From an uncultured Candidatus Saccharibacteria bacterium (lineage in GTDB: Bacteria; Patescibacteriota; Saccharimonadia; Saccharimonadales; Saccharimonadaceae): 64,000 nucleotides of DNA. The notes below the pieces were generated by a model. The model was not told the origin of the DNA. It made no database searches and worked only from the letters and a program-made list of their open reading frames with translations. The position numbers and the translations under genes were made by a program. Shown here in pieces: positions 27,471 to 36,578 of the stretch (the first letter of the stretch is position 1; the number at the start of each line of letters is the position of its first letter). The stretch spans positions 62,001 to 126,000 of the forward strand of contig CALIXF010000009.1 in NCBI GenBank assembly GCA_938046735.1. The letters are read 5' to 3'.

Positions 27471-28934
27471 TTACTTAACTGAGTATAAATAAAGACGGTC
27501 AGAGTTTTGAGACTTTGATGAAGTGTAGATTTTTTGGAGATCAAGCTTTTCGTTATGATGTTTACCGATCGTGAAAATTTGTAGATCTTTGGGCAGATTA
27601 TTAGCGTCAGTGGTGATGTGAAAATTAAGTGGATTTTTTAAAATCGGTTTGATGTAATTTGCTGCAATAAGTAGTTTTGAAAAATCATCGTTTTCATCTA
27701 GCAAGAGATGGTCGCCGGACTTGATATGATTAAGGACAAGCGTAAGGTCGCTATTGAATTGATTAGCAACAGGTGCTGCATAGCGATAGCCAGAAATAAA
27801 GTGAGAGAGATCTGAGGTGATCATAGTAAAAAGGAAAATGGCGATTGGAATAACTCCGAAGAGTTTGGCGTATGGGTTTTCTGGAAAAAGATTGTACCAT
27901 TTGTAGATAATATAACGAAGACCATGAGCGATTAGGATTGCAAAAGGTAAAATAAGAAGAGCGGCATAATCAGTATGAAAACCTGAAATAAGAATGGTGA
28001 AGATAATCAGAAAGATAGCAATGGAATTGCGACTGGCGAAGAAACCTTTGAAAGTAGAGACGAGTCCAATGACGGCAATGAGGGTGGCAGGTAAGCTTAT
28101 TTGGGGAGCTAAGAAAATACTTTCAATAATACCGTGCCAGGTGAAGAATGGTAAGAAGGCTTGTTTAAGATTATGAAGATAAGTAGAGAATTTGAAATTA
28201 CCAGAGTAAAGAAGTGGTTTGATAGCTTCAGGGTGTTGCATAAAAATATAGCCCATAAGGCCAAAGCCGACTAGAATGAATAAAGCAACGAGAACAAATG
28301 GTAGTTTTGGAAGATTCTTGACTGTAAAACGTAGATGAGGATGAATAACGGTATAGACGAGAATGAGAGTGATTAGATAAATCATGTAGGGTGTGAAGCT
28401 GGAGAAAAAGAGAGTGATGGCAAAAATGAAGGACCAGATGGGGGCAGGACGTTCTTTACCCTGAACCTTGGAGCCAAGCCAAAGTAATAGAGTCGGCCAA
28501 AAAACCACCATAATTAGAGGTGTACCATTGCTAACCAGAAAAAGAAAACTTGAGGAGAGAACGGTGATGATACTGGCGATGATAGCTGTATTATTTTTAA
28601 ACCAACGATTAAGAAGGAGAATAAGAAAAAAGCCAAGAAAACCACCAATAATAATACTTGGAAGAATTATAGTGTAAGTGGTGATACCGAACAATTTAAA
28701 GATGATTTTTTGTAAGAGATGATACGGAAGATCTGTGAGGCTGCCGTTAAAAACAGTATGGAGACTAAGATTTTGGCTAGTAGTGGCGGAGGATATTTCA
28801 CTGGAGGAGAGACCAGTGAGGGCGATTTTGGGGACAAGAAGAATAAGGGTAAGAAAACTGGCGGCGAGAAGAATGTAGCCGATGATAAAGCGATTTTTGT
28901 AAAGAAAATATTTGTTTGGATTTAATTTACCCAC
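27471..28934 (-). CDS. Large polytopic membrane protein, possibly GT-C-like
   Basis: 487 aa with about eleven membrane helices up to residue about 385 and a soluble C-terminal part of about 100 residues. The first extracellular loop (SLHTVFNGSLTDLPYHLLQK) and the helix pattern resemble GT-C mannosyl/arabinosyl transferases, but I cannot see a catalytic DD/DE motif with certainty, so this is a weak suggestion. The start is GTG at 28934; TGC-TAAAAT ends 6 bases before it, the same layout as lepB. Confidence 0.72.
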   Translation of the reverse strand: MGKLNPNKYFLYKNRFIIGYILLAASFLTLILLVPKIALTGLSSSEISSATTSQNLSLHTVFNGSLTDLPYHLLQKIIFKLFGITTYTIILPSIIIGGFLGFFLILLLNRWFKNNTAIIASIITVLSSSFLFLVSNGTPLIMVVFWPTLLLWLGSKVQGKERPAPIWSFIFAITLFFSSFTPYMIYLITLILVYTVIHPHLRFTVKNLPKLPFVLVALFILVGFGLMGYIFMQHPEAIKPLLYSGNFKFSTYLHNLKQAFLPFFTWHGIIESIFLAPQISLPATLIAVIGLVSTFKGFFASRNSIAIFLIIFTILISGFHTDYAALLILPFAILIAHGLRYIIYKWYNLFPENPYAKLFGVIPIAIFLFTMITSDLSHFISGYRYAAPVANQFNSDLTLVLNHIKSGDHLLLDENDDFSKLLIAANYIKPILKNPLNFHITTDANNLPKDLQIFTIGKHHNEKLDLQKIYTSSKSQNSDRLYLYSVK

Positions 28935-28966
28935 GTAGATATTTTAGCATGAAAATTTTTTTCGTG

Positions 28967-30379
28967 CTATTCCCTGGTTTTATCGAGTGACATAAAACGC
29001 AAAAGTTCGGGATGGAAGTAGAGTTCAATTTTACCGATAGGCCCATGACGATGTTTGGCCATTAGAAGTTCTGTAATGTTGGTTGGTTCGTATCCATCTT
29101 CTTGGTGATAGTAGTCAGGACGATGTAGGAACATGACGAGATCAGCATCTTGTTCGATAGAGCCGGATTCGCGAAGGTCAGAAAGAACTGGCCGAGGGTC
29201 ATCACGTCCGGTGACACCACGTGAGAGCTGAGCGAGAGCAATGACTGGTATTTCAAGTTCACGAGCGAGAGTTTTGAGGCCACGAGAAATTTCAGTTACT
29301 TCTTGGACACGGTTTCCGGCGTAACGATCGGAACCGGAGATTAGCTGAAGATAGTCGACGATAATGAGACCAATGTCATGGTCGTGAGCGGCACGACGTG
29401 CTTTATTGCGCAACTCAAGAACAGTCATAGAACTAGTGTCGTCAAGGTAGAGTGGAATCTCACTCATTTCACCGAGGGCGTCGCCAATTTTTGCAAAGTC
29501 ATCAGCAGAAATATTGCCGGTGCGGATGTGCCAAGAGTCTACACCAGAGGTACTCGCAATCATACGATCAACAATTTCGTTTTTAGCCATTTCCATTGAG
29601 AAGAAGAGAACGCCGCGCTTATTGATACCAGCAATGTTGTAGGCAAGATTTTGCGCAAAGGTGGTCTTACCCATGGCTGGGCGAGCACCGATGATAATAA
29701 GATCGCCTTTTTGAAAGCCAGCGGTTTTATTATCAAGATCGCGGAAGCCGGTTTTTAATCCACGAAGTGCGCCTTTATTAGTATGTAGCGCTTCCATGCG
29801 ATCAAAAGCATCAACCAAAAGATCTTCAAGAGCAGCATATTCAGTTTTGGTGGTTTGATCGGAAACGGCAAATAGTTCTTTTTCGGCAGCACCAAGCATG
29901 ACAGAGACGTCGGTAGAACCATCATAGGCCTGATTAGTAATTTCTGTGCCAGCACGAATTAGACGTCGACGGATTGAATCCTGTTCAACCAATTTGGCAT
30001 ACGATAAAACATTGGAAGCTGTCGGAACGACATTGGTAAGATCGGTTAGATAGGGCGCACCACCAACTTCTTTAATAAGTTTTTGATTATTTAATTCTGA
30101 TCTTAAAGTAAGAAGGTCAATTGGTTGACTATGCTCATAAAGTGACACCATGGCGCGATAGATTGTGCCATGTTTTTTTTCATAAAAATCTATGGGTTTA
30201 ATTTTTTCTAGAATTTCTGGAAAAGCAGAGTCATCAAGAAGAATAGCACCAAGGAGAGAACGTTCGGCGTCAATATTTTGAGGCGGAATACGGCCACCAA
30301 AAAGTTCTGGATCATTTTGTGAAATGGTCTTTTTTCTAGATTTTTTCTCTGTAGTGTTTTTTGAATCTGGCATATTCAT
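28967..30379 (-). CDS. dnaB: Replicative DNA helicase DnaB
   Basis: About 470 aa. It has the N-terminal domain (PPQNIDAERSLLGAILLD), the RecA-like motor with Walker A GARPAMGKTTFAQ, Walker B LIIVDYLQLISG and the arginine-finger region. It unwinds the fork in front of the polymerase. Three starts lie within 12 bases (GTG 30385, ATG 30379, ATG 30373); ATG 30379 has AAGGG at 9 bases and is chosen. dnaX ends 12 bases upstream, so the two form an operon. Confidence 0.95.
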   Translation of the reverse strand: MNMPDSKNTTEKKSRKKTISQNDPELFGGRIPPQNIDAERSLLGAILLDDSAFPEILEKIKPIDFYEKKHGTIYRAMVSLYEHSQPIDLLTLRSELNNQKLIKEVGGAPYLTDLTNVVPTASNVLSYAKLVEQDSIRRRLIRAGTEITNQAYDGSTDVSVMLGAAEKELFAVSDQTTKTEYAALEDLLVDAFDRMEALHTNKGALRGLKTGFRDLDNKTAGFQKGDLIIIGARPAMGKTTFAQNLAYNIAGINKRGVLFFSMEMAKNEIVDRMIASTSGVDSWHIRTGNISADDFAKIGDALGEMSEIPLYLDDTSSMTVLELRNKARRAAHDHDIGLIIVDYLQLISGSDRYAGNRVQEVTEISRGLKTLARELEIPVIALAQLSRGVTGRDDPRPVLSDLRESGSIEQDADLVMFLHRPDYYHQEDGYEPTNITELLMAKHRHGPIGKIELYFHPELLRFMSLDKTRE

Positions 30380-30391
30380 AACCACTGACCC

Positions 30392-31873
30392 TTAAAAAGG
30401 ATTATCGGTGACCTCCTGGATGTCTCCCATTATAGCAGATAGTGAACTTAGATTCTGAGAGGAAGAGTTAGTTTTGATGGTTTGGCCTGCTGTAGCTTGG
30501 TCAAAGGAGACGACGGTTTTAGGCATAATATCAGTGTCGGGGTTTTTAATAGTGAGATTAATGGAGCTAGTGGCATCTCGGAGAACGTCAAGATTATTTT
30601 TTTGACTGAGAATACGCCAATAAACGGGTTTTTCTGGATAGATATCAAAATTTTTCCCACTAATTAAGAAGAAAGATTTTTTAAGGGCAGTAAGCAAGGT
30701 TGGATTAACATTGGTGACATTAGTGACAAAGCCATTGAAATTAAAGCTACCGGCAGAATCAACGACGGCTTCGGGTAAAGTCGGAGGTGCTGCTTGAGTA
30801 TGATCTTCTGGATCAATAGAAGGGGGAGCGTGTTCAGCTTTGTGATTTTTAGCATTTTTCACCAATTGGTTTCGAATGTTGATAAAAGCTTCGGAGGATT
30901 CAGCAGTCTTTTTTATGGATGTTAAATTTGCTGTGTCGTGGTGTGGCGATGCGACGAGAGCAACAGTGAGTTTAGCCTCTAAAAAACTTCCAGTGACAGT
31001 AAATAATTGTTTGATGAGTGGTAAGGTTTCCTTCGTTGGGGTTTTAATGATTTGCTGAATTAATTCTGTTGTGATCGAATCGGCGGTGAAACCAGCATTG
31101 AAAAGTTCGGAAAGAAGTTTGGTGATTTTTTGAGTGTCAGAGGCTTGATAGGCCTGAAGTAGCTCATAAATTCCCTGTTGACTGGGAATACCAAGAGCTT
31201 CGGAAACAGTTGTTTCGTCAATCTCTTTAATAGGTTCAGAAATAGTACTTAATTGGTCAAGAATGGATAAAGAATCGCGGAAAGAACCACCACCTCTTTC
31301 ACTAATGATTTGAAGCGCAGGGTTAGAAATATTAATTCCCTCTTGATCGGAAATATCTCTTAAAAATTTTTGCATGACGGCGGGCTCTGCAAGATTGAAA
31401 CGATAGATCTGTGTACGAGAAGTAATAGTGGCTGGAATTTTTTCAGGATTGGTAGTAGCCATGATAAAGACGACATGAGCTGGCGGTTCTTCAAGGATTT
31501 TTAATAAAGCATTGAAAGCGCTGGTCGAGAGCATGTGAACCTCGTCGATGATATATACCTTATATTTACCAGTAGTTGGAACGATCATCGCTTTTTCGCG
31601 GAGTTCGCGAATGTTATCAACCCCGGTAAAAGTTGCTGCATCAATTTCGATAATATCAACATAAGAATCTTCTAATTGATATTCAAATTGATTAATTTCG
31701 TGAGCAAAGATGCGAGCAACGGAAGTTTTGCCACACCCTCTAGGGCCGATAAATAAATAGGCGTGAGAGATTTTATTTTGAGAGATTGCACCTTGAAGTT
31801 GCTTAATGGTTTTATCTTGGCCAACAACATCAGCGAGCTTAAGTGGACGATATTTTCGATATAAAGCCTTCAT
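30392..31873 (-). CDS. dnaX: DNA polymerase III subunit gamma/tau lacking the zinc module
   Basis: 493 aa clamp-loader ATPase. Walker A GPRGCGKTS (43-51), Walker B IIDEVHMLS and the SRC-like SRT (TITSRTQIYRF) are present. The zinc-binding Cys4 module that normally sits between Walker A and the DLIEIDAAS strand is deleted: FAHEIN runs almost directly into SYVDIIEIDAATFTG (about 57-82) with no cysteine. The C-terminal part is short and low in complexity. TGT-TATAAT ends 8 bases before the ATG. Confidence 0.95.
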   Translation of the reverse strand: MKALYRKYRPLKLADVVGQDKTIKQLQGAISQNKISHAYLFIGPRGCGKTSVARIFAHEINQFEYQLEDSYVDIIEIDAATFTGVDNIRELREKAMIVPTTGKYKVYIIDEVHMLSTSAFNALLKILEEPPAHVVFIMATTNPEKIPATITSRTQIYRFNLAEPAVMQKFLRDISDQEGINISNPALQIISERGGGSFRDSLSILDQLSTISEPIKEIDETTVSEALGIPSQQGIYELLQAYQASDTQKITKLLSELFNAGFTADSITTELIQQIIKTPTKETLPLIKQLFTVTGSFLEAKLTVALVASPHHDTANLTSIKKTAESSEAFINIRNQLVKNAKNHKAEHAPPSIDPEDHTQAAPPTLPEAVVDSAGSFNFNGFVTNVTNVNPTLLTALKKSFFLISGKNFDIYPEKPVYWRILSQKNNLDVLRDATSSINLTIKNPDTDIMPKTVVSFDQATAGQTIKTNSSSQNLSSLSAIMGDIQEVTDNPF

Positions 31874-31896
31874 TGGAGATTATTATAACATAAAGA

Positions 31897-32415
31897 CTAG
31901 AGCGAGGCTTCGACGGCTGCCCAATTGGCTTGGTCGTTATTAGCAGGGATAACAACGGAGACCTGTGCGCCTTCTCGAAGACGAAAATAAGTAACTGAAG
32001 CATAGAGAATTTCGTATTCGCGACCGTTTACCTCAACAAAATATTTGTCATCGTGATGGGTTAAGGTACCGATAACGGTTTTACGTTCCACTGGGCCGAT
32101 TTGCTTGTAAAGAAACTTACCCTCAGGAGTGATGGTTAGTTTCATAATGTCACCCTCGACGAGTTTTGATTTACTAGCATAGTTAGCTGGAACTGGATAG
32201 TTTTTGCCGTCTTGATCGATCATAATTTGACCGTCAAAAACACCTTCGATGATTTTACCTTCGGGTCCAGAAACCACGACTTCTCGTGGGGCAGTAATTA
32301 CATCACCATCGCCAACTATCGAAATAAGTAGTTCTTTAGCTGCGGCTAAATTAGTTTCCGCTTCTTGAATAAGCGAGCGGAGTCGTTTTATTTGTTTTTC
32401 TGGTAATTCAGACAT
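31897..32415 (-). CDS. Conserved-looking soluble protein of unknown function
   Basis: About 172 aa with an N-terminal helical hairpin (SELPEKQIKRLRSLIQEAETNLAAAKELL, residues 2-30) followed by beta-rich segments resembling two small barrels (about 40-105 and 110-160). I do not recognise a family. The layout, coiled coil plus beta domains, recalls GreA-type proteins but the acidic tip is not evident. GTG 32418 and ATG 32415 are adjacent; ATG is used. It heads the dnaX-dnaB run with a good promoter upstream. Confidence 0.75.
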   Translation of the reverse strand: MSELPEKQIKRLRSLIQEAETNLAAAKELLISIVGDGDVITAPREVVVSGPEGKIIEGVFDGQIMIDQDGKNYPVPANYASKSKLVEGDIMKLTITPEGKFLYKQIGPVERKTVIGTLTHHDDKYFVEVNGREYEILYASVTYFRLREGAQVSVVIPANNDQANWAAVEASL

Positions 32416-32453
32416 CACCTCGCATCCTGTCTGTTTAATATAATATTGATATT

Positions 32454-32482
32454 ATATTATGTCAGACTTGTAAAAAAGTCAA
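32454..32482 (-). promoter_or_regulatory. Promoter of the unknown gene-dnaX-dnaB run
   Basis: Minus-strand TTGACT at 32482-32477, a 17-bp spacer and TAATAT at 32459-32454, within a run of overlapping TATAAT-like boxes. The leader would be about 30 bases. Confidence 0.65.
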
Positions 32483-32638
32483 CAAATAATTATCATGGAG
32501 ATTTCCACAATATTAACAGTGGTAACTTGATAAATGTTGTAATAAATAATGAAATTGTTTATAGATTAGTGTTGTATTTGTTACAATAAAAATGTCTTTG
32601 ATATAATAATACTAATTAAAATGAGGCTAATAAAAGAT

Positions 32639-33070
32639 ATGATCCATATAATTGCTGGCGGTAAAAAACATTTGGATTGGGTGAATATAGCGGTGTCTGA
32701 ATATCAAAAAAGATTGAAGAAGCCATTTAATATTGAATGGGGGTTGATTGAAGAAGAGAAATTAAACCAATATCTTGCGAAATGGCCATTTTCGGGACAG
32801 CAGTATGTAATTCTGCTGGATGAACGTGGTAAAAATTTGTCTTCACCGGAGTTGTCGGGGATCTTATCGCAGCAGTTTGTAAATAGTAGAGAAGTAGTGA
32901 TAATTATTGGTGGAGCTTTTGGGGTAAGTGAGGAGATTCGTCAAAAATCAAATTTGGTTTGGAGCCTTTCGAGGCTAGTCTTTCCTCATCAGTTAGTACG
33001 AGCGATATTAGCGGAGCAGGTGTACCGTGCACAGGAGATTTGGAATGGTGGCAAATATCACCATATGTAA
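32639..33070 (+). CDS. rlmH: 23S rRNA (pseudouridine1915-N3)-methyltransferase RlmH
   Basis: 143 aa SPOUT methyltransferase acting on the assembled 70S ribosome. It matches RlmH end to end: MIHIIAGGKKHLDWVNIAVSEYQKRL, LLDERGKNLSSPE, the SAM-knot IIGGAFGVSEEI and the C-terminal LAEQVYRAQEIWNGGKYHH. ATG 32639 gives the family start; ATG 32621 six codons earlier is possible. TATAAT at 32602-32607 with TTGTTA 18 bases upstream is a likely promoter. Confidence 0.95.
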   Translation: MIHIIAGGKKHLDWVNIAVSEYQKRLKKPFNIEWGLIEEEKLNQYLAKWPFSGQQYVILLDERGKNLSSPELSGILSQQFVNSREVVIIIGGAFGVSEEIRQKSNLVWSLSRLVFPHQLVRAILAEQVYRAQEIWNGGKYHHM

Positions 33071-33106
33071 ATAATAATTATGAAATGTATGATGAGATAA
33101 TTCTTG

Positions 33107-33115
33107 TGCTATAAT
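33107..33115 (+). promoter_or_regulatory. Extended -10 upstream of the BspA-like gene
   Basis: TGC-TATAAT at 33107-33115 with no clear -35; predicted leader of about 42 bases carrying AGAGGAG. Confidence 0.6.
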
Positions 33116-33163
33116 CTAATCTAGATATGAATGACTTAGAATACTTGAGAGGAGTTGGAGAAA

Positions 33164-35203
33164 ATGATTAAAGGGGCGCGTTCATTATCTCTTAAATCAC
33201 GCCTTTATGCCTTACCAGTTATTCTTTTTATTATTGTTTCGGCGATGTTTTCTGTATTTCTTTTGTTAATCTCTCAGCATACTACTTTTGCAGCTCCGTC
33301 TACACCGCCAACTCCGATCACTCTTGCTACTTCAGTCTCTGATCCTAGTGTAGATTTTCTTTTCACTTCAGCAGAAGTGAGTTCTTCGACTTTTAAAAAT
33401 AAACAGATGTTTGTTTATGTAGAAACTAATAATCCCACGGGTACTTCGTCTTATATCTCTAGCATTGACGAGGATACGCACCTTAATCACACAAATCCTT
33501 CAATTACTGAGAAATTTGATTCTCTGGCCGCCCCATTATCTGAGACGGCTTTTACACCTAAGTCTTGGGGCTATAAAAGTTATGGTCTTTCTGTTCCAGA
33601 TAGCCGTTTTCATCCTATTCCTAAACGCTCAAGTCCGGAGAAGGCTTATATACATAATATTCCAGATCACTCTAAGTATGTCGTCGAATTTGGAGTTAAA
33701 GCTGCTCCAGGTCTCGTTCCAGGCACCTATTCTAAGCAGATTCTCTTTACCACAATGACTAATACTACACAAAAAATAGCTACTTTTTTGCCAGGCCCAG
33801 AGTTTGCTAAAAAAGCTAGAGATGTTACAAATGGCAATGTTTATTCAAAGGGTAGTACGTTTAAAAAAGCTAGTGCCGCCCCGAATCTAATGCAAGTAAA
33901 TGCTGCGGTTGTATCAACTACCGATTCAAATGCCCCTATCTATCTTTGGACGGAGAACCATGATATTTTTTGGTGGAGTGATGCTGATGTTGTTTATACA
34001 AACGAGGATAGCTCAGATATGTTTGGTGCGATAATTAATGATCCGTCATCTGTTATTGGTGTCGATATGAGAGGGATTGACACCTCGCGCACAAAAAATA
34101 TGTCACAGATGTTTGCCTATATTAAGCCTTATAATCATATAGAAATACTCAATCTTGACGATTTTTCTACTGAGAGTGCGGAGAATATGTACCGAATGTT
34201 TGCTGGTAATAATTACACGGCTAATGCAAGTGGACTAAATCTTAAAGGTTTTAAGTCTAACAATGTTACTAACATGTCGGGGATGTTTTCTGATACAATA
34301 CATATGGCCCTAGACCTTAGCCATCTTGATACTAGTCACGTTACAGATATGTCAGATATGTTTAATGCTATGTTAGCGTCAAGTATTAATTTGACAAATT
34401 TTAATACTGCTAATGTTACAAATATGCATAGCATGTTTAATTATCTTAATGGTAGCGGAATGTACTCTCCGCTTAATCTGGATTTAACTATGTTTGACAC
34501 TAGTCACGTTACAGATATGTCTTTTATGTTCGCTGGTGCGCAGCTGACCAATCTTAATCTATCAAGTTTTAATACAAGTAGTGTTGTCGATATGTCAAGT
34601 ATGTTTAGCTCGGTTCAGCCTTTAACTAATTTAGATCTTTCCAATTTTGATACTAGCCAGGTTACAACTATGCATAATATGTTCTATAATATGATTAATC
34701 TCACTGGATTAAATATTACAAGTTTTAATACTAGTAGGGTTACTAATATGGTAGGTATGTTTGCTGATGTAAAAAACCTCGTTAGCCTTGATCTTTCCAA
34801 TTTTGATACGAGAAATGTTACTAATATGGCGGGTATGTTTAGAGGTACAGAAAAATTAACTAGTCTTAACCTTAACTCTTTCGATACTAAAAAAGTTGTT
34901 AATATGAACCTAATGTTTAATAAATCGATGGTAGATCCTGTAAATGGTATATTGGACATTTCTAGCTTTGACACCCGTAGTTTGAAGGAAGCTAACTTTA
35001 TGTTTGGTAATAGTATGATTAAAACTATTTATGCTTCACCAAGTTTTGTCACCACACTTTTGCCTTCTAATACAAAGTTATTTTTGCGAAACAATAATCT
35101 TCAAGGCGGTAATGGTACACAATATAGCATCATGCATACTTTTAAAGACTATGCTCGTATTGATGCGCCAGGCACACCAGGCTATTTTACTCAGAAGCCG
35201 TAA
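33164..35203 (+). CDS. BspA-like repeat surface protein (DUF285 repeats)
   Basis: 679 aa secreted or membrane-anchored protein. It has an N-terminal signal/anchor (about 12-47, ending in a possible AFA cleavage site) and a Pro/Thr/Ser-rich region. From about residue 270 there are around a dozen tandem repeats of about 25 residues, with consensus L-x-x-F-(D/N)-T-x-x-V-T-x-M-x-x-M-F. This is the BspA/DUF285 leucine-rich-like repeat found in bacterial adhesins. No LPxTG motif or second membrane segment is seen at the C-terminus. AGAGGAG precedes ATG 33164. Adhesion to host cells is a plausible role but an inference. Confidence 0.88.
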   Translation: MIKGARSLSLKSRLYALPVILFIIVSAMFSVFLLLISQHTTFAAPSTPPTPITLATSVSDPSVDFLFTSAEVSSSTFKNKQMFVYVETNNPTGTSSYISSIDEDTHLNHTNPSITEKFDSLAAPLSETAFTPKSWGYKSYGLSVPDSRFHPIPKRSSPEKAYIHNIPDHSKYVVEFGVKAAPGLVPGTYSKQILFTTMTNTTQKIATFLPGPEFAKKARDVTNGNVYSKGSTFKKASAAPNLMQVNAAVVSTTDSNAPIYLWTENHDIFWWSDADVVYTNEDSSDMFGAIINDPSSVIGVDMRGIDTSRTKNMSQMFAYIKPYNHIEILNLDDFSTESAENMYRMFAGNNYTANASGLNLKGFKSNNVTNMSGMFSDTIHMALDLSHLDTSHVTDMSDMFNAMLASSINLTNFNTANVTNMHSMFNYLNGSGMYSPLNLDLTMFDTSHVTDMSFMFAGAQLTNLNLSSFNTSSVVDMSSMFSSVQPLTNLDLSNFDTSQVTTMHNMFYNMINLTGLNITSFNTSRVTNMVGMFADVKNLVSLDLSNFDTRNVTNMAGMFRGTEKLTSLNLNSFDTKKVVNMNLMFNKSMVDPVNGILDISSFDTRSLKEANFMFGNSMIKTIYASPSFVTTLLPSNTKLFLRNNNLQGGNGTQYSIMHTFKDYARIDAPGTPGYFTQKP

Positions 35204-35263
35204 TTTTTGTTTTGATCTAATGAGTTTTACTTGTCGTGCGAGCCTCGAATTGGTGTGTTCAGA

Positions 35264-35292
35264 TTGTTTTTTTGAGAAAATTTTGATATAAT
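35264..35292 (+). promoter_or_regulatory. rplJ-rplL promoter
   Basis: TTGTTT at 35264-35269, 17 bp, TATAAT at 35287-35292 with a TGA extension. Confidence 0.75.
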
Positions 35293-35298
35293 GGGAGC

Positions 35299-35452
35299 AG
35301 TTACCATAGACAGTGACGGATCTTGGTTGGGTTTTATGCAGATATAGCAGTGGTTTAGCCAAATCTTAATAATGTCACCGAGGAAAAATCTTATAAATTG
35401 GTAACGGATTTTAAAAATTCGTAGACTCTTAACAATCAAGGAAAAACTTTTT
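35299..35452 (+). promoter_or_regulatory. L10 ribosomal-protein leader (autoregulatory RNA)
   Basis: A roughly 150-base leader before rplJ. Long-range pairs typical of the L10(L12)4 binding leader are visible: GTTACC (35300-35305) with GGTAAC (35400-35405) and GTGAC (35313-35317) with GTCAC (35374-35378), the latter followed by CCGAGGA. Further pairing joins TTGG near 35332 with CCAA near 35360. L10-L12 binding to such leaders represses rplJL translation or transcription. Confidence 0.7.
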
Positions 35453-35977
35453 ATGGCAATTTCAAAAGATAAAAAGAATACATTGGTTGCTGATTTAACT
35501 AAGTTACTTTCGAGTGCAAAGCTAACTGCTTACGCAAATTATCAGGGACTTTCCGTTGCTGAGCTAGAAGAATTGCGTAAGTCTGCTCGTGAACAAGGTG
35601 TAAAGATCAAGATTGTAAAAAACCGCTTAGTGCGGGTTGCGATGAATGAAATCGCTGTCTATAAAGACACTGATACTACTCATCTAACTGGCCAGTTGGT
35701 TTATGCAATTTCTGATTCTGACGAAGTGGTACCTGCAAAGGTCTTAGCTGAATTTGGAAAGACACATAAGGCATTGGAGCTAATTGGTGGTTTTAGTGAT
35801 GCTGGTCAGATGATCAACACGGCTGAAATTACTGCACTGGCTGCTCTTCCTTCCAAGAACGAATTGGTCGCACAGGTGGTCGCACAATTGCTTTCACCAG
35901 TCAACGATTCTGTCTCTGGTCTTTCTGGTGGACTTTCTGGAATTGTTTCCGGTTTGGAAGCAAAACTGGGGGCTTAA
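35453..35977 (+). CDS. rplJ: 50S ribosomal protein L10
   Basis: 174 aa. It has the N-terminal rRNA-binding domain (KLTAYANYQGLSVAELEELRKSAR... KIVKNRLVRVAMNEI) and the C-terminal helix that carries L7/L12 dimers. L10 forms the base of the ribosomal stalk with rplL, encoded 100 bases downstream. AAGGAAAAAC lies upstream of the ATG. Confidence 0.97.
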   Translation: MAISKDKKNTLVADLTKLLSSAKLTAYANYQGLSVAELEELRKSAREQGVKIKIVKNRLVRVAMNEIAVYKDTDTTHLTGQLVYAISDSDEVVPAKVLAEFGKTHKALELIGGFSDAGQMINTAEITALAALPSKNELVAQVVAQLLSPVNDSVSGLSGGLSGIVSGLEAKLGA

Positions 35978-36077
35978 GTTTGATATATTCTGGAATCTTC
36001 AGATCATATTAAAACAATCAATGTTGTAATGTTCTTAATGAACAAAATATAAAATTTTAATGATAGAAAGGTCTAAA

Positions 36078-36449
36078 ATGGCTGATATTAAAAAATTAGC
36101 TGAAGAACTTGTAAATCTTACTGTTCTTGAAGTTAACGAACTTAAAAATACTCTTAAAGATGAATATGGTATTGAGCCTGCTGCTGCCGCTGTTGCTGTT
36201 GCTGCTGCTCCTGCCGCTGCTACTGAAGAAGAAGGCAAATCTGAATTCAACGTCGTTCTTAAAGACGCTGGTGCTCAGAAAATTGCTGTAATTAAGGCCG
36301 TCAAAGAGGCTACTGGTCTCGGTCTTGGTGAAGCAAAAGCTATCGTTGATGGTGCTCCTGCAACTGTCAAGGAAAAAGTTAAGAAAGACGAAGCTGAAGC
36401 TCTTAAGAAAACTCTTGAAGAAGCCGGCGCTACTGTTGAATTAGCTTAA
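36078..36449 (+). CDS. rplL: 50S ribosomal protein L7/L12
   Basis: 123 aa. It has the N-terminal dimerisation domain (ADIKKLAEELVNLTVLEVNEL), an Ala-rich hinge (about 37-55) and the C-terminal factor-binding domain (EFNVVLKDAGAQKIAVIKAVKE, AKAIVDGAPATVKEK). ATG 36078 has AGAAAGG upstream; a codon six residues earlier is rejected. Codons are strongly biased, as expected for a highly expressed gene. Confidence 0.98.
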   Translation: MADIKKLAEELVNLTVLEVNELKNTLKDEYGIEPAAAAVAVAAAPAAATEEEGKSEFNVVLKDAGAQKIAVIKAVKEATGLGLGEAKAIVDGAPATVKEKVKKDEAEALKKTLEEAGATVELA

Positions 36450-36475
36450 TTAAAAAATCGAGTCTACGAATTTAG

Positions 36476-36499
36476 AAAAATACCCTTCGGGGTATTTTT
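36476..36499 (+). terminator. rplJL terminator
   Basis: AAAAATACCC-TTCG-GGGTATTTTT: a 10-bp stem with a UUCG tetraloop and T run after rplL. Confidence 0.92.
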
Positions 36500-36534
36500 G
36501 GTTTTGAGTCAATAGAAAAGGGTGATAGGGATCT

Positions 36535-36566
36535 AAAAAAAATACCACCTTGCGGTGATATTTTTT
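36535..36566 (-). terminator. rplKA terminator
   Basis: On the minus strand a stem ATATCACC-GCAA-GGTGGTAT followed by T residues, just after the rplA stop. Confidence 0.8.
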
Positions 36567-36578
36567 AAAATGATCAAA

